A DNA stretch of 64,000 nt, from assembly GCF_000468115.1 (NCBI RefSeq), contig NZ_AVQI01000056.1, positions 44,362 to 108,361 of the forward strand. Reading direction: 5' to 3'. This document shows positions 49,659 through 58,312 of this stretch, piece after piece; the first letter of the stretch is position 1; every line of letters starts with the position of its first letter. The translations under genes were made by a program, and so were the position numbers. This DNA comes from Treponema socranskii subsp. socranskii VPI DR56BR1116 = ATCC 35536 (lineage in GTDB: Bacteria; Spirochaetota; Spirochaetia; Treponematales; Treponemataceae). Under the pieces are notes generated by a model that made no database searches, had not been told where the DNA came from, and worked only from the letters and a program-made list of their open reading frames with translations.

Positions 49659-50136
49659 TTTTTTGCGCTCCCATGCGCTGCACTCTAAAATCGAAAGCAT
49701 AGAGGATGCCGTCGACGAGCATATCGGTGTTTGTACAGCACGGCGAAAGAAGCGACACTTGCTCCGCGATTAGCTTTCTTGCGGGCTTTACGGCGGTGTT
49801 TAAAACAGTCTGTGCCGCAAATATTTTTCCTGCGTTGCAATAGCCGCACAACCGTATGCCGGCTTTATTAAACCCCTTGGCGATGTCTCCGTAGTCTTCG
49901 GTTTTTGTAAAAGCGTCGAGCGTCACGATATCGGCATCCCGCGCGAGGGCGGCGGGAACGATGCAGCTCGGAACGGCTTTGCCGTCAAGGCAGACGGTAC
50001 ACGCGCCGCATACCCCTTCGCCGCAGCCGCACTTTGCCGAAAGGCGGCCGCCTCTTCTGAGCACGTTTATCAATTTTTCGTACGGCAAAGCTTCGAGTAG
50101 GGTTTTTTCACCGTCGAGCGTCACAGGTATTTTCAT
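49648..50136 (-). CDS. 2Fe-2S subunit of a xanthine dehydrogenase-like complex
   Basis: A 162-residue CoxS/XdhC-type protein. The plant-type ferredoxin cluster is intact: KCGCGEGVCGACTVCLDG near 37-54 plus a downstream Cys in VPSC. The second, helical cluster is altered: CGYCNAGKI is kept, but the usual C-R-C-T-G motif reads SPCCTNTD, so one ligand is displaced or lost. It overlaps the large subunit (ATGA) and the FAD subunit. Electron transfer through the second cluster may be impaired. Confidence 0.8.
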   Translation of the reverse strand: MKIPVTLDGEKTLLEALPYEKLINVLRRGGRLSAKCGCGEGVCGACTVCLDGKAVPSCIVPAALARDADIVTLDAFTKTEDYGDIAKGFNKAGIRLCGYCNAGKIFAAQTVLNTAVKPARKLIAEQVSLLSPCCTNTDMLVDGILYAFDFRVQRMGAQKNAK

Positions 50137-52376
50137 GCGTTTTCTCCGGAAAGATTTTGCGTTTTGGAATGCATCGTTTCGGCACTGCACGGCAGTTCGC
50201 GTATGCAAAAGCCGAGTGCCTGCGAAAGAGCGGCCGAAAAGGCTGCGGGGATAATGCTGTGTACGAGGTTCCCGATTTGAGACGGAGGAGAATCCGACTG
50301 CACAAATGAAATATGCACGCCGTCGCACGAGATCGTCTCTCCTTTGACGAGCTGTACGAGTTCCTGTTGGATCGCGATACGGATCGTATTTTCGGCTGCC
50401 CGCAGCGCGAACACTTGTCCGCAGTCGATCGTTATCCATATTCCTTTGATGCGTTCTTTGTACGTATAGGGATCGAGTTCGATTTCGACGACAGCGCATC
50501 CGAACGAACTCGTGTAAAAGGGGACGCCGGAAAAAGTTTCTTTGTTCCACAGCTTTTTGATTGCCGGCGGAAGACCTCTTTTTACGGTGATGGGAAGAAC
50601 CTGTTTTGCCGCTTTCTTTTTTTCGAGTTCGGTGCAGCACTGATGCAAAAGTTGTGTCGTAATGCTCAAGCTGCCGTAGATGCTGTTCGGCGTCGGCAAA
50701 TCGCTTCCGCTCTGTTCGTCCGGCGATATCGTGACGGCGGACGAAGATACTTTGAGCAGGGATGATACGAGCTTTGTCCAAATATCCGAAATCGTCGCGG
50801 ACGGGACGGGAGAGTGAATCGTCACCGTTTCGTCTTCTTCGAGCGTCACCGATACCTTTTGTTTTTCCGTAACGAGATCGTTGTTCAAATAGCCCGAACC
50901 GCCGAAGGCGCAAGCCATGCCGATACCGCGTATCGGCAGCGCAAAAAAAGTATCGAGCGAATCGGACTTTTCGGCCGCGTCGATTTTAAATGCGGCGTAT
51001 TTGCGGTTATAATCGCTTATTTTGACGGCATTCGCGATTGCAGCTTCCGTTTTACCCGTGCGGAACGTAAAGGGCATGGTGCTTTGTTCGGAAGCGGCAC
51101 GCATATTTTTTATGCGGAATTCGGACGGCAGTATCTCGGCGCGTTCGGCTATTTGCTGCACGTGGTTTTCGATCGCAAAAAACGCCTGCGCGTCGATGAT
51201 ATCGGCGAACACGGATGTCGGAGAAGAAGGCGAGGTCGCGGCTTTCGCACTTATTAAAATGTTTGGGATATCGTATATGCCGCACGAAGCGATCGCGAGG
51301 CGATCGACGATTTCCTGTGCGAAGGGATTACAGTATCCGACGTCGGCTTCGATCGAAATCTTTGTCGCCAGTATATCGCCCGCTTTCGAAACGGCGCTCT
51401 CGCACGTGATAGAGGCGGCGACTCCGGGCTTCATAAAGGTTTTGTGTTCTTCGCGGGAAAGCGAAAGCTTTACCGGCTTTCCCGTCAAATATGCGGCGAG
51501 AGAAGCTTGGATGACGAGCGTCGCGTTGCGCCACATACCGTTCGCATCGTGTCCCGACGTATTCGTTCCCTTTATGACGATGCGGTCTTCGCCGATTTTG
51601 AGCGCGGCTGAAACGGCGCTTTTGAGATAGAGCGGCCACTGCGTCGGCGCAAAGATCGTGAGTGTGCCGTTTTCCATAAAGCAAAACGCGCCGTTCGTTT
51701 CCGGCCACGACGGCTGCACGGTGTTTTGCACCCATGTACCCGACACGACGTAATCGGCATTTCGAAACAGTTCTTCCGCTTTGCTTTCGGAGCGGAAGCA
51801 GCCCGTTTGTACTGTGCGTTCGGCGACGACTTCACTCGTTTTTTCGTTCGAGTCGGCACCGTCTTGCACAATCGGAACGGGCGTGTCCTCCGGCGCATCG
51901 ATGTACATTGCGTGTGCGATTTTTAAAAGCTTTTTCGATTCGCTCTTTTCTTTCGGCAGCGTTACCGCAGGCAGCGCATAGCCCTTTGCAACCGAGCGCA
52001 GCGCCGATTCGACCGTCGCGCTGTCAAAGGCTATTTCGATTTTGCTCGTGAGCTCGTACACGGTCTCTTCGTCCGGCCCGACGATGATGCCGACGGGTTC
52101 TCCGAAATACGAAACACGCTCGGTACAGAATACGGGCGTGTCTGATGCGAGCGTGCGCATCGCATTTTTTCCGGGAATGTCGCGCGCGGTAAAAAACGCA
52201 TAACCTTCAGGCAGTTCGGGAACGGATATGCCGACGATCGTACCCGACGACACGGGACCTCTCACGAGCGCGCCGTAGAGCATATCGGCTTTGATACAGT
52301 CGGTGTAGTATTCATACACGAGAAGCGGCTCTCTCTTTCCTTTTTTGTCGCTTTTCTTTTTCGCTTTTTCAGGCAT
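50133..52376 (-). CDS. Molybdopterin-binding-like large subunit of a xanthine dehydrogenase-like complex, degenerate
   Basis: A 747-residue homologue of XdhA/CoxL. Overall order of family segments is kept (GTWVQNTVQPSWPE, LTGKPVKLSLSREEHKTFMK, CGIYDIPNILISAK, KGIWITIDCG, LGFCIRELP). The molybdenum site is not: the GGxFGGK loop is NTSGHDANGMW, the RGFGxPQ segment is FADIIDAQAFF, and the C-terminal GEP with the catalytic Glu reads GNL. A Lys-rich N-terminal leader (KAKKKSDKKGKR) is added. T. pallidum has, as I recall, a similar protein annotated quinoline 2-oxidoreductase. Probably not a standard hydroxylase. Confidence 0.8.
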   Translation of the reverse strand: MPEKAKKKSDKKGKREPLLVYEYYTDCIKADMLYGALVRGPVSSGTIVGISVPELPEGYAFFTARDIPGKNAMRTLASDTPVFCTERVSYFGEPVGIIVGPDEETVYELTSKIEIAFDSATVESALRSVAKGYALPAVTLPKEKSESKKLLKIAHAMYIDAPEDTPVPIVQDGADSNEKTSEVVAERTVQTGCFRSESKAEELFRNADYVVSGTWVQNTVQPSWPETNGAFCFMENGTLTIFAPTQWPLYLKSAVSAALKIGEDRIVIKGTNTSGHDANGMWRNATLVIQASLAAYLTGKPVKLSLSREEHKTFMKPGVAASITCESAVSKAGDILATKISIEADVGYCNPFAQEIVDRLAIASCGIYDIPNILISAKAATSPSSPTSVFADIIDAQAFFAIENHVQQIAERAEILPSEFRIKNMRAASEQSTMPFTFRTGKTEAAIANAVKISDYNRKYAAFKIDAAEKSDSLDTFFALPIRGIGMACAFGGSGYLNNDLVTEKQKVSVTLEEDETVTIHSPVPSATISDIWTKLVSSLLKVSSSAVTISPDEQSGSDLPTPNSIYGSLSITTQLLHQCCTELEKKKAAKQVLPITVKRGLPPAIKKLWNKETFSGVPFYTSSFGCAVVEIELDPYTYKERIKGIWITIDCGQVFALRAAENTIRIAIQQELVQLVKGETISCDGVHISFVQSDSPPSQIGNLVHSIIPAAFSAALSQALGFCIRELPCSAETMHSKTQNLSGENA

Positions 52377-53595
52377 GGTGTGCCGCTCCTATGGATCCGA
52401 CCGCTTCGATGACGCTGTCCGTCATATCGCTTGTCATACCGGGCCACAGCGGGATCGAAATCGTCGATGCGAAACGTTTTTGTGCATTCGGAAAATGAAA
52501 CGCACGGAATTCGGGATACAATTTTTTCCAGTACGTAAAATGAAAGAGGGGTATAAAGTGCACCGAAACGCCGATGCCGCGCGACTGCAGTTCTTTTGCA
52601 AAGTCGTCGCGGGAAATCGTGAGCGCATCCGGTTTTATACGCATGAGGTAGAGATGCCATGCGTTTCCCTCTCCGTCGGGAGGGACTTCGATAAAGTCGA
52701 GTTTTGAAAACGCATCGTCGTATTTTTTTGCAATAGCTTTCCGCGCTTCCAAAAATGCGCGGGCTTTTTTCAGCTGTTCGATGCCGAGCGCGGCGAGGAT
52801 ATCGGGCAAATTGAATTTATAGCCGCATTCGGCGATATCGTATTCCCACGAAGCGCGGGGGGACGTATAGCGATCCCATGCAGCTCTGTCCATGCCGTGC
52901 ATACGCATGAGCGCGATGCGCTTTGCAAGCTTTTCATCGCGTACGCATACCATACCGCCTTCGCCCGTCGTTATGGTCTTTGTCGCGTAAAACGAAAATA
53001 CGCCCGCATCTCCGATCGTTCCCGCGTAACCGAGCTTTGTCGGAGAAGGGAAGGAGTGCGCCGCATCTTCTATGACGCGGACATCGTACGCTTTTGCAAG
53101 GGCGCATATTTTTTCCATACGGCACACGTTTCCGGCGATGTGTACCGGCACGATTGCTTTTACTCGCTTTCCCTTTTCGCTCTGCAATATGGCTTCGATG
53201 TTTTGTACGTCGATATTGTAGGAATCTTTTTCGATGTCGGCAAAAAATACGTCCGCTCCCAAATGCCGCGCGCATGCGGCGGTCGATACGAACGTGTAGG
53301 GCGTCGTGATTACGGCACTTCCCTTTGTAACGCCGCACGCATCCATCGCGAGGATCATGCCGCTCGTATTGCTGTTTACGGCAAAGCTTTGCACGTTTTG
53401 CACATCGAGCGAAAGCGCTTCTCTTGTATCCCGTACATCGCTTTCCGCAGCATTCATCATGTCGGAAAAATCGCTTTCAAAACGCAGCGCGTATTTTCCC
53501 GTTGTAAGCCAGCCGCTTTTAAGCACTTCGAGCACCGCCCGCTCTTCTTCGATACCTATAGCGGGGCGGGAAAAGGGAACGTGTATGTCAGCCAC
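52369..53595 (-). CDS. DegT/DnrJ/EryC1/StrS-family aminotransferase
   Basis: A 408-residue PLP-dependent sugar aminotransferase. VPFSRPAIGIEEERAVLEVL near the start, GWLTTG near 28, VIEDAAHSF near 200, PLP-lysine in FSFYATKTITTGEGGM near 228, CGYKFNLPDILAALGIEQL near 280, and YLMRIKPDAL near 340. It transfers an amino group to a keto-sugar nucleotide. GTG start at 53595 with GGAGG six bases upstream, overlapping the CapD-like stop. It overlaps the large molybdopterin-like subunit by eight bases. Likely uses the product of the CapD-like dehydratase. Confidence 0.9.
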   Translation of the reverse strand: MADIHVPFSRPAIGIEEERAVLEVLKSGWLTTGKYALRFESDFSDMMNAAESDVRDTREALSLDVQNVQSFAVNSNTSGMILAMDACGVTKGSAVITTPYTFVSTAACARHLGADVFFADIEKDSYNIDVQNIEAILQSEKGKRVKAIVPVHIAGNVCRMEKICALAKAYDVRVIEDAAHSFPSPTKLGYAGTIGDAGVFSFYATKTITTGEGGMVCVRDEKLAKRIALMRMHGMDRAAWDRYTSPRASWEYDIAECGYKFNLPDILAALGIEQLKKARAFLEARKAIAKKYDDAFSKLDFIEVPPDGEGNAWHLYLMRIKPDALTISRDDFAKELQSRGIGVSVHFIPLFHFTYWKKLYPEFRAFHFPNAQKRFASTISIPLWPGMTSDMTDSVIEAVGSIGAAHHA

Positions 53596-55075
53596 GGTTT
53601 GCCTCCGCGTAAAAGGCTTTGAGAGAAGGGACGTCTTCGGAAAGTACGGACACGAGATATTGTTTATTGCGGTATTTTTTTTCTTCACCCGAAGTGCGGA
53701 AACATACGGGATGGAGTTTTTCAAGGAGCGAGCGCAAGTGCGCTTCGGCATACGGCGTGTTTTTCAAACGCATGATTTTTTTGTACGAAGTCTTTTGCGC
53801 TTCTTCTTCGGGAAGCCGTAAGGGTTCGATCGCCCGCTCTCCTTTTCTCGCTCCGGTAAATACGATGTCGATGTCTTTGTACGGTTCGAAACCGCTGAAA
53901 CGGATAATCTGTTCGGCGAGCTCCGTTATCTTTACGGGCTGCCCCATATCGAGGAGGTAGGACGAACCGTTTTCGCCGACGCCGCCCGTACGCAAGACGA
54001 GGGAACACGCTTCGGGTATCGTCATAAAATAGCGCTCCATAGCTTTGTCGGTGACGGTAACGGGACCGCCGTTTTTAATCTGTTCCATAAAGAGCGGTAA
54101 AATGGAACCGCGCGAACCGAGTACATTGCCGAATCGGACGAACATAAACGATGTTCCGTCCCGCGCTTTATCCGCATAGGAGAGCACGAGTTTTTCGCAC
54201 AGCATTTTCGATACGCCGTAGACGGAAACGGGACTGACGGCTTTGTCGGTCGAAACGAGCACGAAGCGGCGGACGCCGTGAGCGATGCACGCATCGAGAA
54301 GATTTTTCGTGCCGAATACGTTGTTTTCGATCGCGGCGACGGGATTTTCTTCCATGAGCGGAACGTGTTTATAAGCCGCACAGTGAAAGACGACGTCGCA
54401 TTTCGTGTGCGAAACGATGTAGTCGACATAGTCTTTATCTTTCATGTCGCCGATGATAGGCACGACCGTCGCTTTTTCGCCGACGCCTTCTTTTTGCAAA
54501 AGGTGCAGTTCGCGGTCTATTTGATAGATGGAATTTTCGCCGTGACCGAAGAGGTACAAACGTTCGGCTCCTCCCGACAAAAGCTGACGCGAAAGCTCCG
54601 AGCCGATGGAACCTCCGGCTCCCGTGATGCACACGCGCTTTCCGCGCAAGTACGAAAGGCTTTCTTTCAGCGAAATCGTTACGGGTGTGCGTCCGAGTAT
54701 GTCCAGCGGATCGATATCTCGCGCCTGCACCAAATGCGCCGTACCGTTTACGATCTGGCTCACGCTCGGAAGAATTTTAATATGCTTAAAGCCGCCCGAT
54801 TTGAGCGTTTCGTAAATTTCTTTTATCCGTTCAACGCTTGCGCTCGGAATCGCGATGATCGCTTCGTCGCTGTCGGTACAGCGGATAATCTTTGCGATGT
54901 CGGCAACAGGACCGAGCACCGGAATGCCGTCGAACTCCTGCCCGATGAGCGATTTGTCATCGTCGAGAAAGGCTGCGACTTTGCCGAATATTTTTTTACG
55001 CTTGATGTCGCCGGCAATGGAAATGCCTGCAAAACCCGCGCCGATTATGTACAAATGCTTGTCGGATCTGTTCAC
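53588..55075 (-). CDS. CapD/FlaA1-type nucleotide-sugar 4,6-dehydratase/epimerase (soluble form)
   Basis: A 495-residue protein. The N-terminal CoA-binding-like Rossmann domain is YIIGAGFAGISIAGDIKRKK near 9-28; the second is a polysaccharide-biosynthesis SDR, VCITGAGGSIGSELSRQLL near 148, with CAAYKHVPLMEENPVAAIEN near 232, LVSTDKAV near 275 and PVSVYGVSKMLCE near 285. The transmembrane helices of FlaA1/PglF-type homologues are missing. Makes UDP-4-keto-6-deoxy-HexNAc for surface glycans or flagellin glycosylation (inference). First gene of the coupled run with the aminotransferase. Confidence 0.88.
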   Translation of the reverse strand: MNRSDKHLYIIGAGFAGISIAGDIKRKKIFGKVAAFLDDDKSLIGQEFDGIPVLGPVADIAKIIRCTDSDEAIIAIPSASVERIKEIYETLKSGGFKHIKILPSVSQIVNGTAHLVQARDIDPLDILGRTPVTISLKESLSYLRGKRVCITGAGGSIGSELSRQLLSGGAERLYLFGHGENSIYQIDRELHLLQKEGVGEKATVVPIIGDMKDKDYVDYIVSHTKCDVVFHCAAYKHVPLMEENPVAAIENNVFGTKNLLDACIAHGVRRFVLVSTDKAVSPVSVYGVSKMLCEKLVLSYADKARDGTSFMFVRFGNVLGSRGSILPLFMEQIKNGGPVTVTDKAMERYFMTIPEACSLVLRTGGVGENGSSYLLDMGQPVKITELAEQIIRFSGFEPYKDIDIVFTGARKGERAIEPLRLPEEEAQKTSYKKIMRLKNTPYAEAHLRSLLEKLHPVCFRTSGEEKKYRNKQYLVSVLSEDVPSLKAFYAEANRG

Positions 55076-55175
55076 GGTTTTTTATTATAGCACAGCCGTC
55101 CGCGTTTTACAATTCGATAAACGACTCTGTAAAATCCGTGCGGCCGCACTTCACAGACGGAACGATACGGGTATG

Positions 55176-55853
55176 CTACTCGCTCGAATTTCGTTTGACT
55201 TCCGCTTCGCTTGCGCGGAGGTAGAGCGGCCCGTCGAAATCGGCAAGCGGTTTTTCTCCCGTTGCGATTTTCGCTTCGGTGAGCGCAAAGAGCGAGTCGG
55301 TCGTAAGTTCCGAAAAATCGAGCGCATACAGCTTTGTGCCGATACCGTTTTGTCGGGCGGCTTCGGCAAAACACTTCGCATCGGGTCCCGTGCAGAGCGC
55401 TTCTTTCGTATCTTTTAAGGCATGCAGTATCGTTTCGATTTCATAATCTCCGGGCGGGAGCATTTCCGTTCCGCTTTCGAAAACCGCTGCGTAGAATCTG
55501 TGTTTTTTCGCATCGATTGCGGAAACGACGGGAAAGGGGAGGGCGCGGTAGGGATAGGCGTAGACTTCGAGTGTCGGGATGCCGTAGATGGGCGCGCCCG
55601 TCGCCTGTTCGACGGCTTTAAGCGCGGCAAAGGCGAGCCTGAGTCCCGTAAAAGAACCCGGTCCTCGGCAGAGCGCCGTATAGTCGAGCTCCGCTATCCG
55701 TAAGCCCGCTTTCGATACGACGGCGTCGATTGCGGGAAGCAGCGTTTCCGATTGTTTCATGCCGATATCGTAGACCGAAGATACGACGGCATCATCGTTT
55801 TTTGCCGCAACCGTAAGGCGCGTTCCGGCGGAATCTATTGCAAGCGCTTTCAC
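55176..55853 (-). CDS. tsaB: tRNA threonylcarbamoyladenosine biosynthesis protein TsaB
   Basis: A 225-residue ASKHA-fold protein. LAIDSAGTRLTVAA at the start, then LCRGPGSFTGLRLAFAALKA near 61-80, the TsaB/TsaD interface motif. Partner of TsaD and TsaE in t6A synthesis. It follows tsaE by 29 bases on the minus strand. Confidence 0.9.
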   Translation of the reverse strand: MKALAIDSAGTRLTVAAKNDDAVVSSVYDIGMKQSETLLPAIDAVVSKAGLRIAELDYTALCRGPGSFTGLRLAFAALKAVEQATGAPIYGIPTLEVYAYPYRALPFPVVSAIDAKKHRFYAAVFESGTEMLPPGDYEIETILHALKDTKEALCTGPDAKCFAEAARQNGIGTKLYALDFSELTTDSLFALTEAKIATGEKPLADFDGPLYLRASEAEVKRNSSE

Positions 55854-55882
55854 ATAATCCTCCCGAAAAACCTAAATGCGCC

Positions 55883-56314
55883 CTACCGTATCGTTTCGTG
55901 CGGCCAGTTGGAGATGCGCACGGTGCGCGTGCCGTCGTCGTTTACGCCGATGTCGATCGTAATCGCCGTATCGGGCAGTTCACTCATGATCTTTTCGCTC
56001 CATTCGATAACGCATACGCCCTCTCCGTAAAGCATATCGTCCGTTCCGAGATTGATAAAATCTTCGGCGCCATCGAGACGATAGACGTCCATGTGATAGA
56101 GCGGCATCGTTCCCGAATATTCGCTGATGAGACAAAAAGTGGGACTCGTGATTTCGTCGCGTATGTCGAGGGAACGTGCGATGCCTTTGGTGAGTGTCGT
56201 CTTCCCTGCAGCAAGCGGACCGCGCATGGCAAGTATGTCGCCTTTTTTCAGGAGCGCGCCGATTTTTTGTCCGAGCGTTTCGGTTTCTTCGGCGCTCTTC
56301 GTCGTAAAGGTCAT
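55883..56314 (-). CDS. tsaE: tRNA threonylcarbamoyladenosine biosynthesis ATPase TsaE
   Basis: A 143-residue P-loop ATPase of normal length. Walker A AMRGPLAAGKTTLTKGIA near 28-45, DEITSPTFCLISEY near 53-66 and YHMDVYRLDG near 73-82 are diagnostic. It overlaps the upstream 87-residue gene by four bases and precedes tsaB. Confidence 0.92.
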   Translation of the reverse strand: MTFTTKSAEETETLGQKIGALLKKGDILAMRGPLAAGKTTLTKGIARSLDIRDEITSPTFCLISEYSGTMPLYHMDVYRLDGAEDFINLGTDDMLYGEGVCVIEWSEKIMSELPDTAITIDIGVNDDGTRTVRISNWPHETIR

Positions 56315-56574
56315 AGGGGCAGCTTTCCTTTGGAATCCGCTGTGATGATATATGTCCTCAATGCGCTTTTAATCGGAACGACGGGATAGTTGATCGGTTC
56401 CGAAATGATTACGTCGATTTTTTTTGTACCGAGCGGATCGGTTTCTATGCTGAACTCCACAGGCGTCTCAAAATCGCCTCCGGGAAGCTCTATGATAGCC
56501 TCTCCTTTGAATTTGCGGAGATAATAAATGCTGCCTTCTTCGCGGCAGATGTTCCGAATTTCTACAACTCTCAT
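56311..56574 (-). CDS. Small conserved-looking hypothetical protein upstream of tsaE
   Basis: An 87-residue protein, beta-rich, with GSIYYLRKFKGEAIIELPGG near 14-33 and EFSIETDPLGTKKIDVII near 40-57. No domain recognised. Overlap with tsaE and position behind the PilZ gene make it a real gene of this operon. Confidence 0.7.
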   Translation of the reverse strand: MRVVEIRNICREEGSIYYLRKFKGEAIIELPGGDFETPVEFSIETDPLGTKKIDVIISEPINYPVVPIKSALRTYIITADSKGKLPL

Positions 56575-56605
56575 TTCTGTACGATACCGTAATAAAGTTT
56601 AATAA

Positions 56606-57700
56606 TCAAGACGGGATATTCCGTTCGTCGTCCGGTACGGCGCCGTATCGATACACGTATGCGAAGATGCGATTCCGCGCTTTGTCGGATATGTCCGTAA
56701 AGAGAACGCCGAGGGAAAACGTATTGTTTGCGGGGTTTTTATGAACGCCGACGATGAGTCCCGTCGCTTCGTATGTCGTTTCGGAAAGCATGATCGAAAC
56801 GCGCAGACGCTGGTTTTCTTTTATCGGGAGATTCGTCACAATCGCGCAGCCGTCCCCGGAAACGTTCGCAAGGATGCCGTTGTGCGGTTTTGTTTTTTCC
56901 TGTCTGTCGTTCGCCGCAAAAAAAACGCAGGGAACGTTGATGGCGCTGCGCTTCGATTTCCGCTTTGTCTGCGGCTGCAGATCGTTTGTATGTGACAATA
57001 TCATCTCAGTACCGTCGTCGAAACCGATCGAATAACGGATGACGCGTGTTTGAAAGCGGTAGGTCATACCGCTCCTCGTCATAAACACGAAATCGCTTTT
57101 TGAAAGCGGGGCGGGTTTACGTTCCGAGTTGTATAGCGTTCGCGGAATGGAAAGCGTCATATTTTCCGCCGTATTTTTTTTCAAGGTGCATCGGATCTGT
57201 ACGCCCGGCAACAACAAAAATGAAAGTTTTGTCTCTTCGGGTATGCCTGCCGTCGACGTGATCCATGTATCCGCCGCATCCTGTATTTCGATTTTACGGC
57301 GGAGTCTGAAAAGAGACGTGATCTTTTTTTCGGAGCTGCCGTTTTTTACCATCGCGGCGTAGTGAGCGTTGAAGAGTTTATCGACTTCGGCCGCATTGTA
57401 GATGAGATAGCTTATATTGGGCGCTTTATTCGCGCGGCAGATCTCCCACAAAAGGGAAGCTTCGTCCTTCGAAAGCGAAAGCCGCTTTGCCGTCTTTTCG
57501 ATGTCGCCGTAGGTCGTCGGCCGTTTTTTTTGCGCTTCAATCCATTCGGGAGAAGAGCGGATGCGCTTTCGTATTTGATACAACAGGTAGATGACAAAAA
57601 AGACGAGTATGATAAAGGCGGGGATGAGTAAATATGCGTAATACTTTGTCGCAAGCCGCGCTTGGAGAGGCGTGATGCCGCTCGGTACGTTATAGCGCAT
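56606..57700 (-). CDS. PilZ-domain c-di-GMP receptor, membrane-anchored
   Basis: A 364-residue protein. One N-terminal helix (LLIPAFIILVFFVIYLLYQI near 22-41), a cytosolic helical region, a YcgR-N-like beta domain, then PilZ. The c-di-GMP motifs are RKSKR (RxxxR) and NVSGDGCAI (D/NxSxxG), about 32 residues apart near 258-295. The start at 57700 has GGAGG upstream and overlaps the previous gene by 11 bases. Its place with fliD, flaG and flaB suggests control of motility by c-di-GMP; a PilZ receptor affecting motility is known in T. denticola. Confidence 0.88.
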   Translation of the reverse strand: MRYNVPSGITPLQARLATKYYAYLLIPAFIILVFFVIYLLYQIRKRIRSSPEWIEAQKKRPTTYGDIEKTAKRLSLSKDEASLLWEICRANKAPNISYLIYNAAEVDKLFNAHYAAMVKNGSSEKKITSLFRLRRKIEIQDAADTWITSTAGIPEETKLSFLLLPGVQIRCTLKKNTAENMTLSIPRTLYNSERKPAPLSKSDFVFMTRSGMTYRFQTRVIRYSIGFDDGTEMILSHTNDLQPQTKRKSKRSAINVPCVFFAANDRQEKTKPHNGILANVSGDGCAIVTNLPIKENQRLRVSIMLSETTYEATGLIVGVHKNPANNTFSLGVLFTDISDKARNRIFAYVYRYGAVPDDERNIPS

Positions 57701-58289
57701 GGAAAACCTCCAGCGCTTTTGAGGCAAGCTTTAAACGCGGACATATTTCGTATTCGGCCAAATCGCCGACGAGCACCGTATCGTTCGCTTTGAGCGCTTC
57801 TTCGAAGTCCGAAAGTACGGGTGTAAGGTCGGCAAAAAACTCGGACACTTGTTTTCCGTCTATGACGATTGCGCTGTAGGTGTCGGGAAAAAGGGATGCC
57901 AGAGAAGCCGTCCGGCAAAAAACTTCGATATCGTCGGCAAGCTCTGCGATCGATTTCGTCGCTTCTTTTCCTTTGCCGTTTTGCAGATCGACGGGGACTC
58001 GTTCCATGCGTTCGGCAAGCGATGAAAAAAGATCGGAAAGCTTTTTAAAAGAATCGGCTATCGACTGTTTTGTCACAACTTCGAATTCTATTTTCATCGA
58101 AGGTGCAAGCGGAAGCTTTGCATATTCGTCGAACGAAGAAGCGTCGACTTTTTGCCCGTCTATGTAGATACCGATGACGGCAGCGTCGTTTTCTTCGCAG
58201 GTCGCTTCAAACGAGCGTAACACGTCTCCGATCGTTTTTTCGCCTTCAAGCGTCACGTCGATTTTTGCACCGTTGACAAATAAATCCAT
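57690..58289 (-). CDS. Hypothetical protein between fliD and the PilZ gene
   Basis: A 199-residue mostly acidic, alpha-helical protein. The N-terminal segment (MDLFVNGAKIDVTLEGEKTI) looks beta-grasp-like; the helical C-terminal part contains SIADSFKKLSDLFSSLAERM and ELADDIEVFCRTASLASLF. No domain recognised. It starts 23 bases after the fliD stop and overlaps the PilZ gene. By position a flagellar or motility accessory (inference). Confidence 0.7.
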   Translation of the reverse strand: MDLFVNGAKIDVTLEGEKTIGDVLRSFEATCEENDAAVIGIYIDGQKVDASSFDEYAKLPLAPSMKIEFEVVTKQSIADSFKKLSDLFSSLAERMERVPVDLQNGKGKEATKSIAELADDIEVFCRTASLASLFPDTYSAIVIDGKQVSEFFADLTPVLSDFEEALKANDTVLVGDLAEYEICPRLKLASKALEVFHAL

Positions 58290-58312
58290 AACATTCCCTT
58301 AATTGATTTTTT

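Noticed and set aside
49648..50913. Extending the 2Fe-2S subunit upstream in its open frame
   Set aside because: The extension beyond 50136 overlaps most of the large-subunit C-terminus, is Arg-rich and has no homology; the ferredoxin fold starts at 50136.
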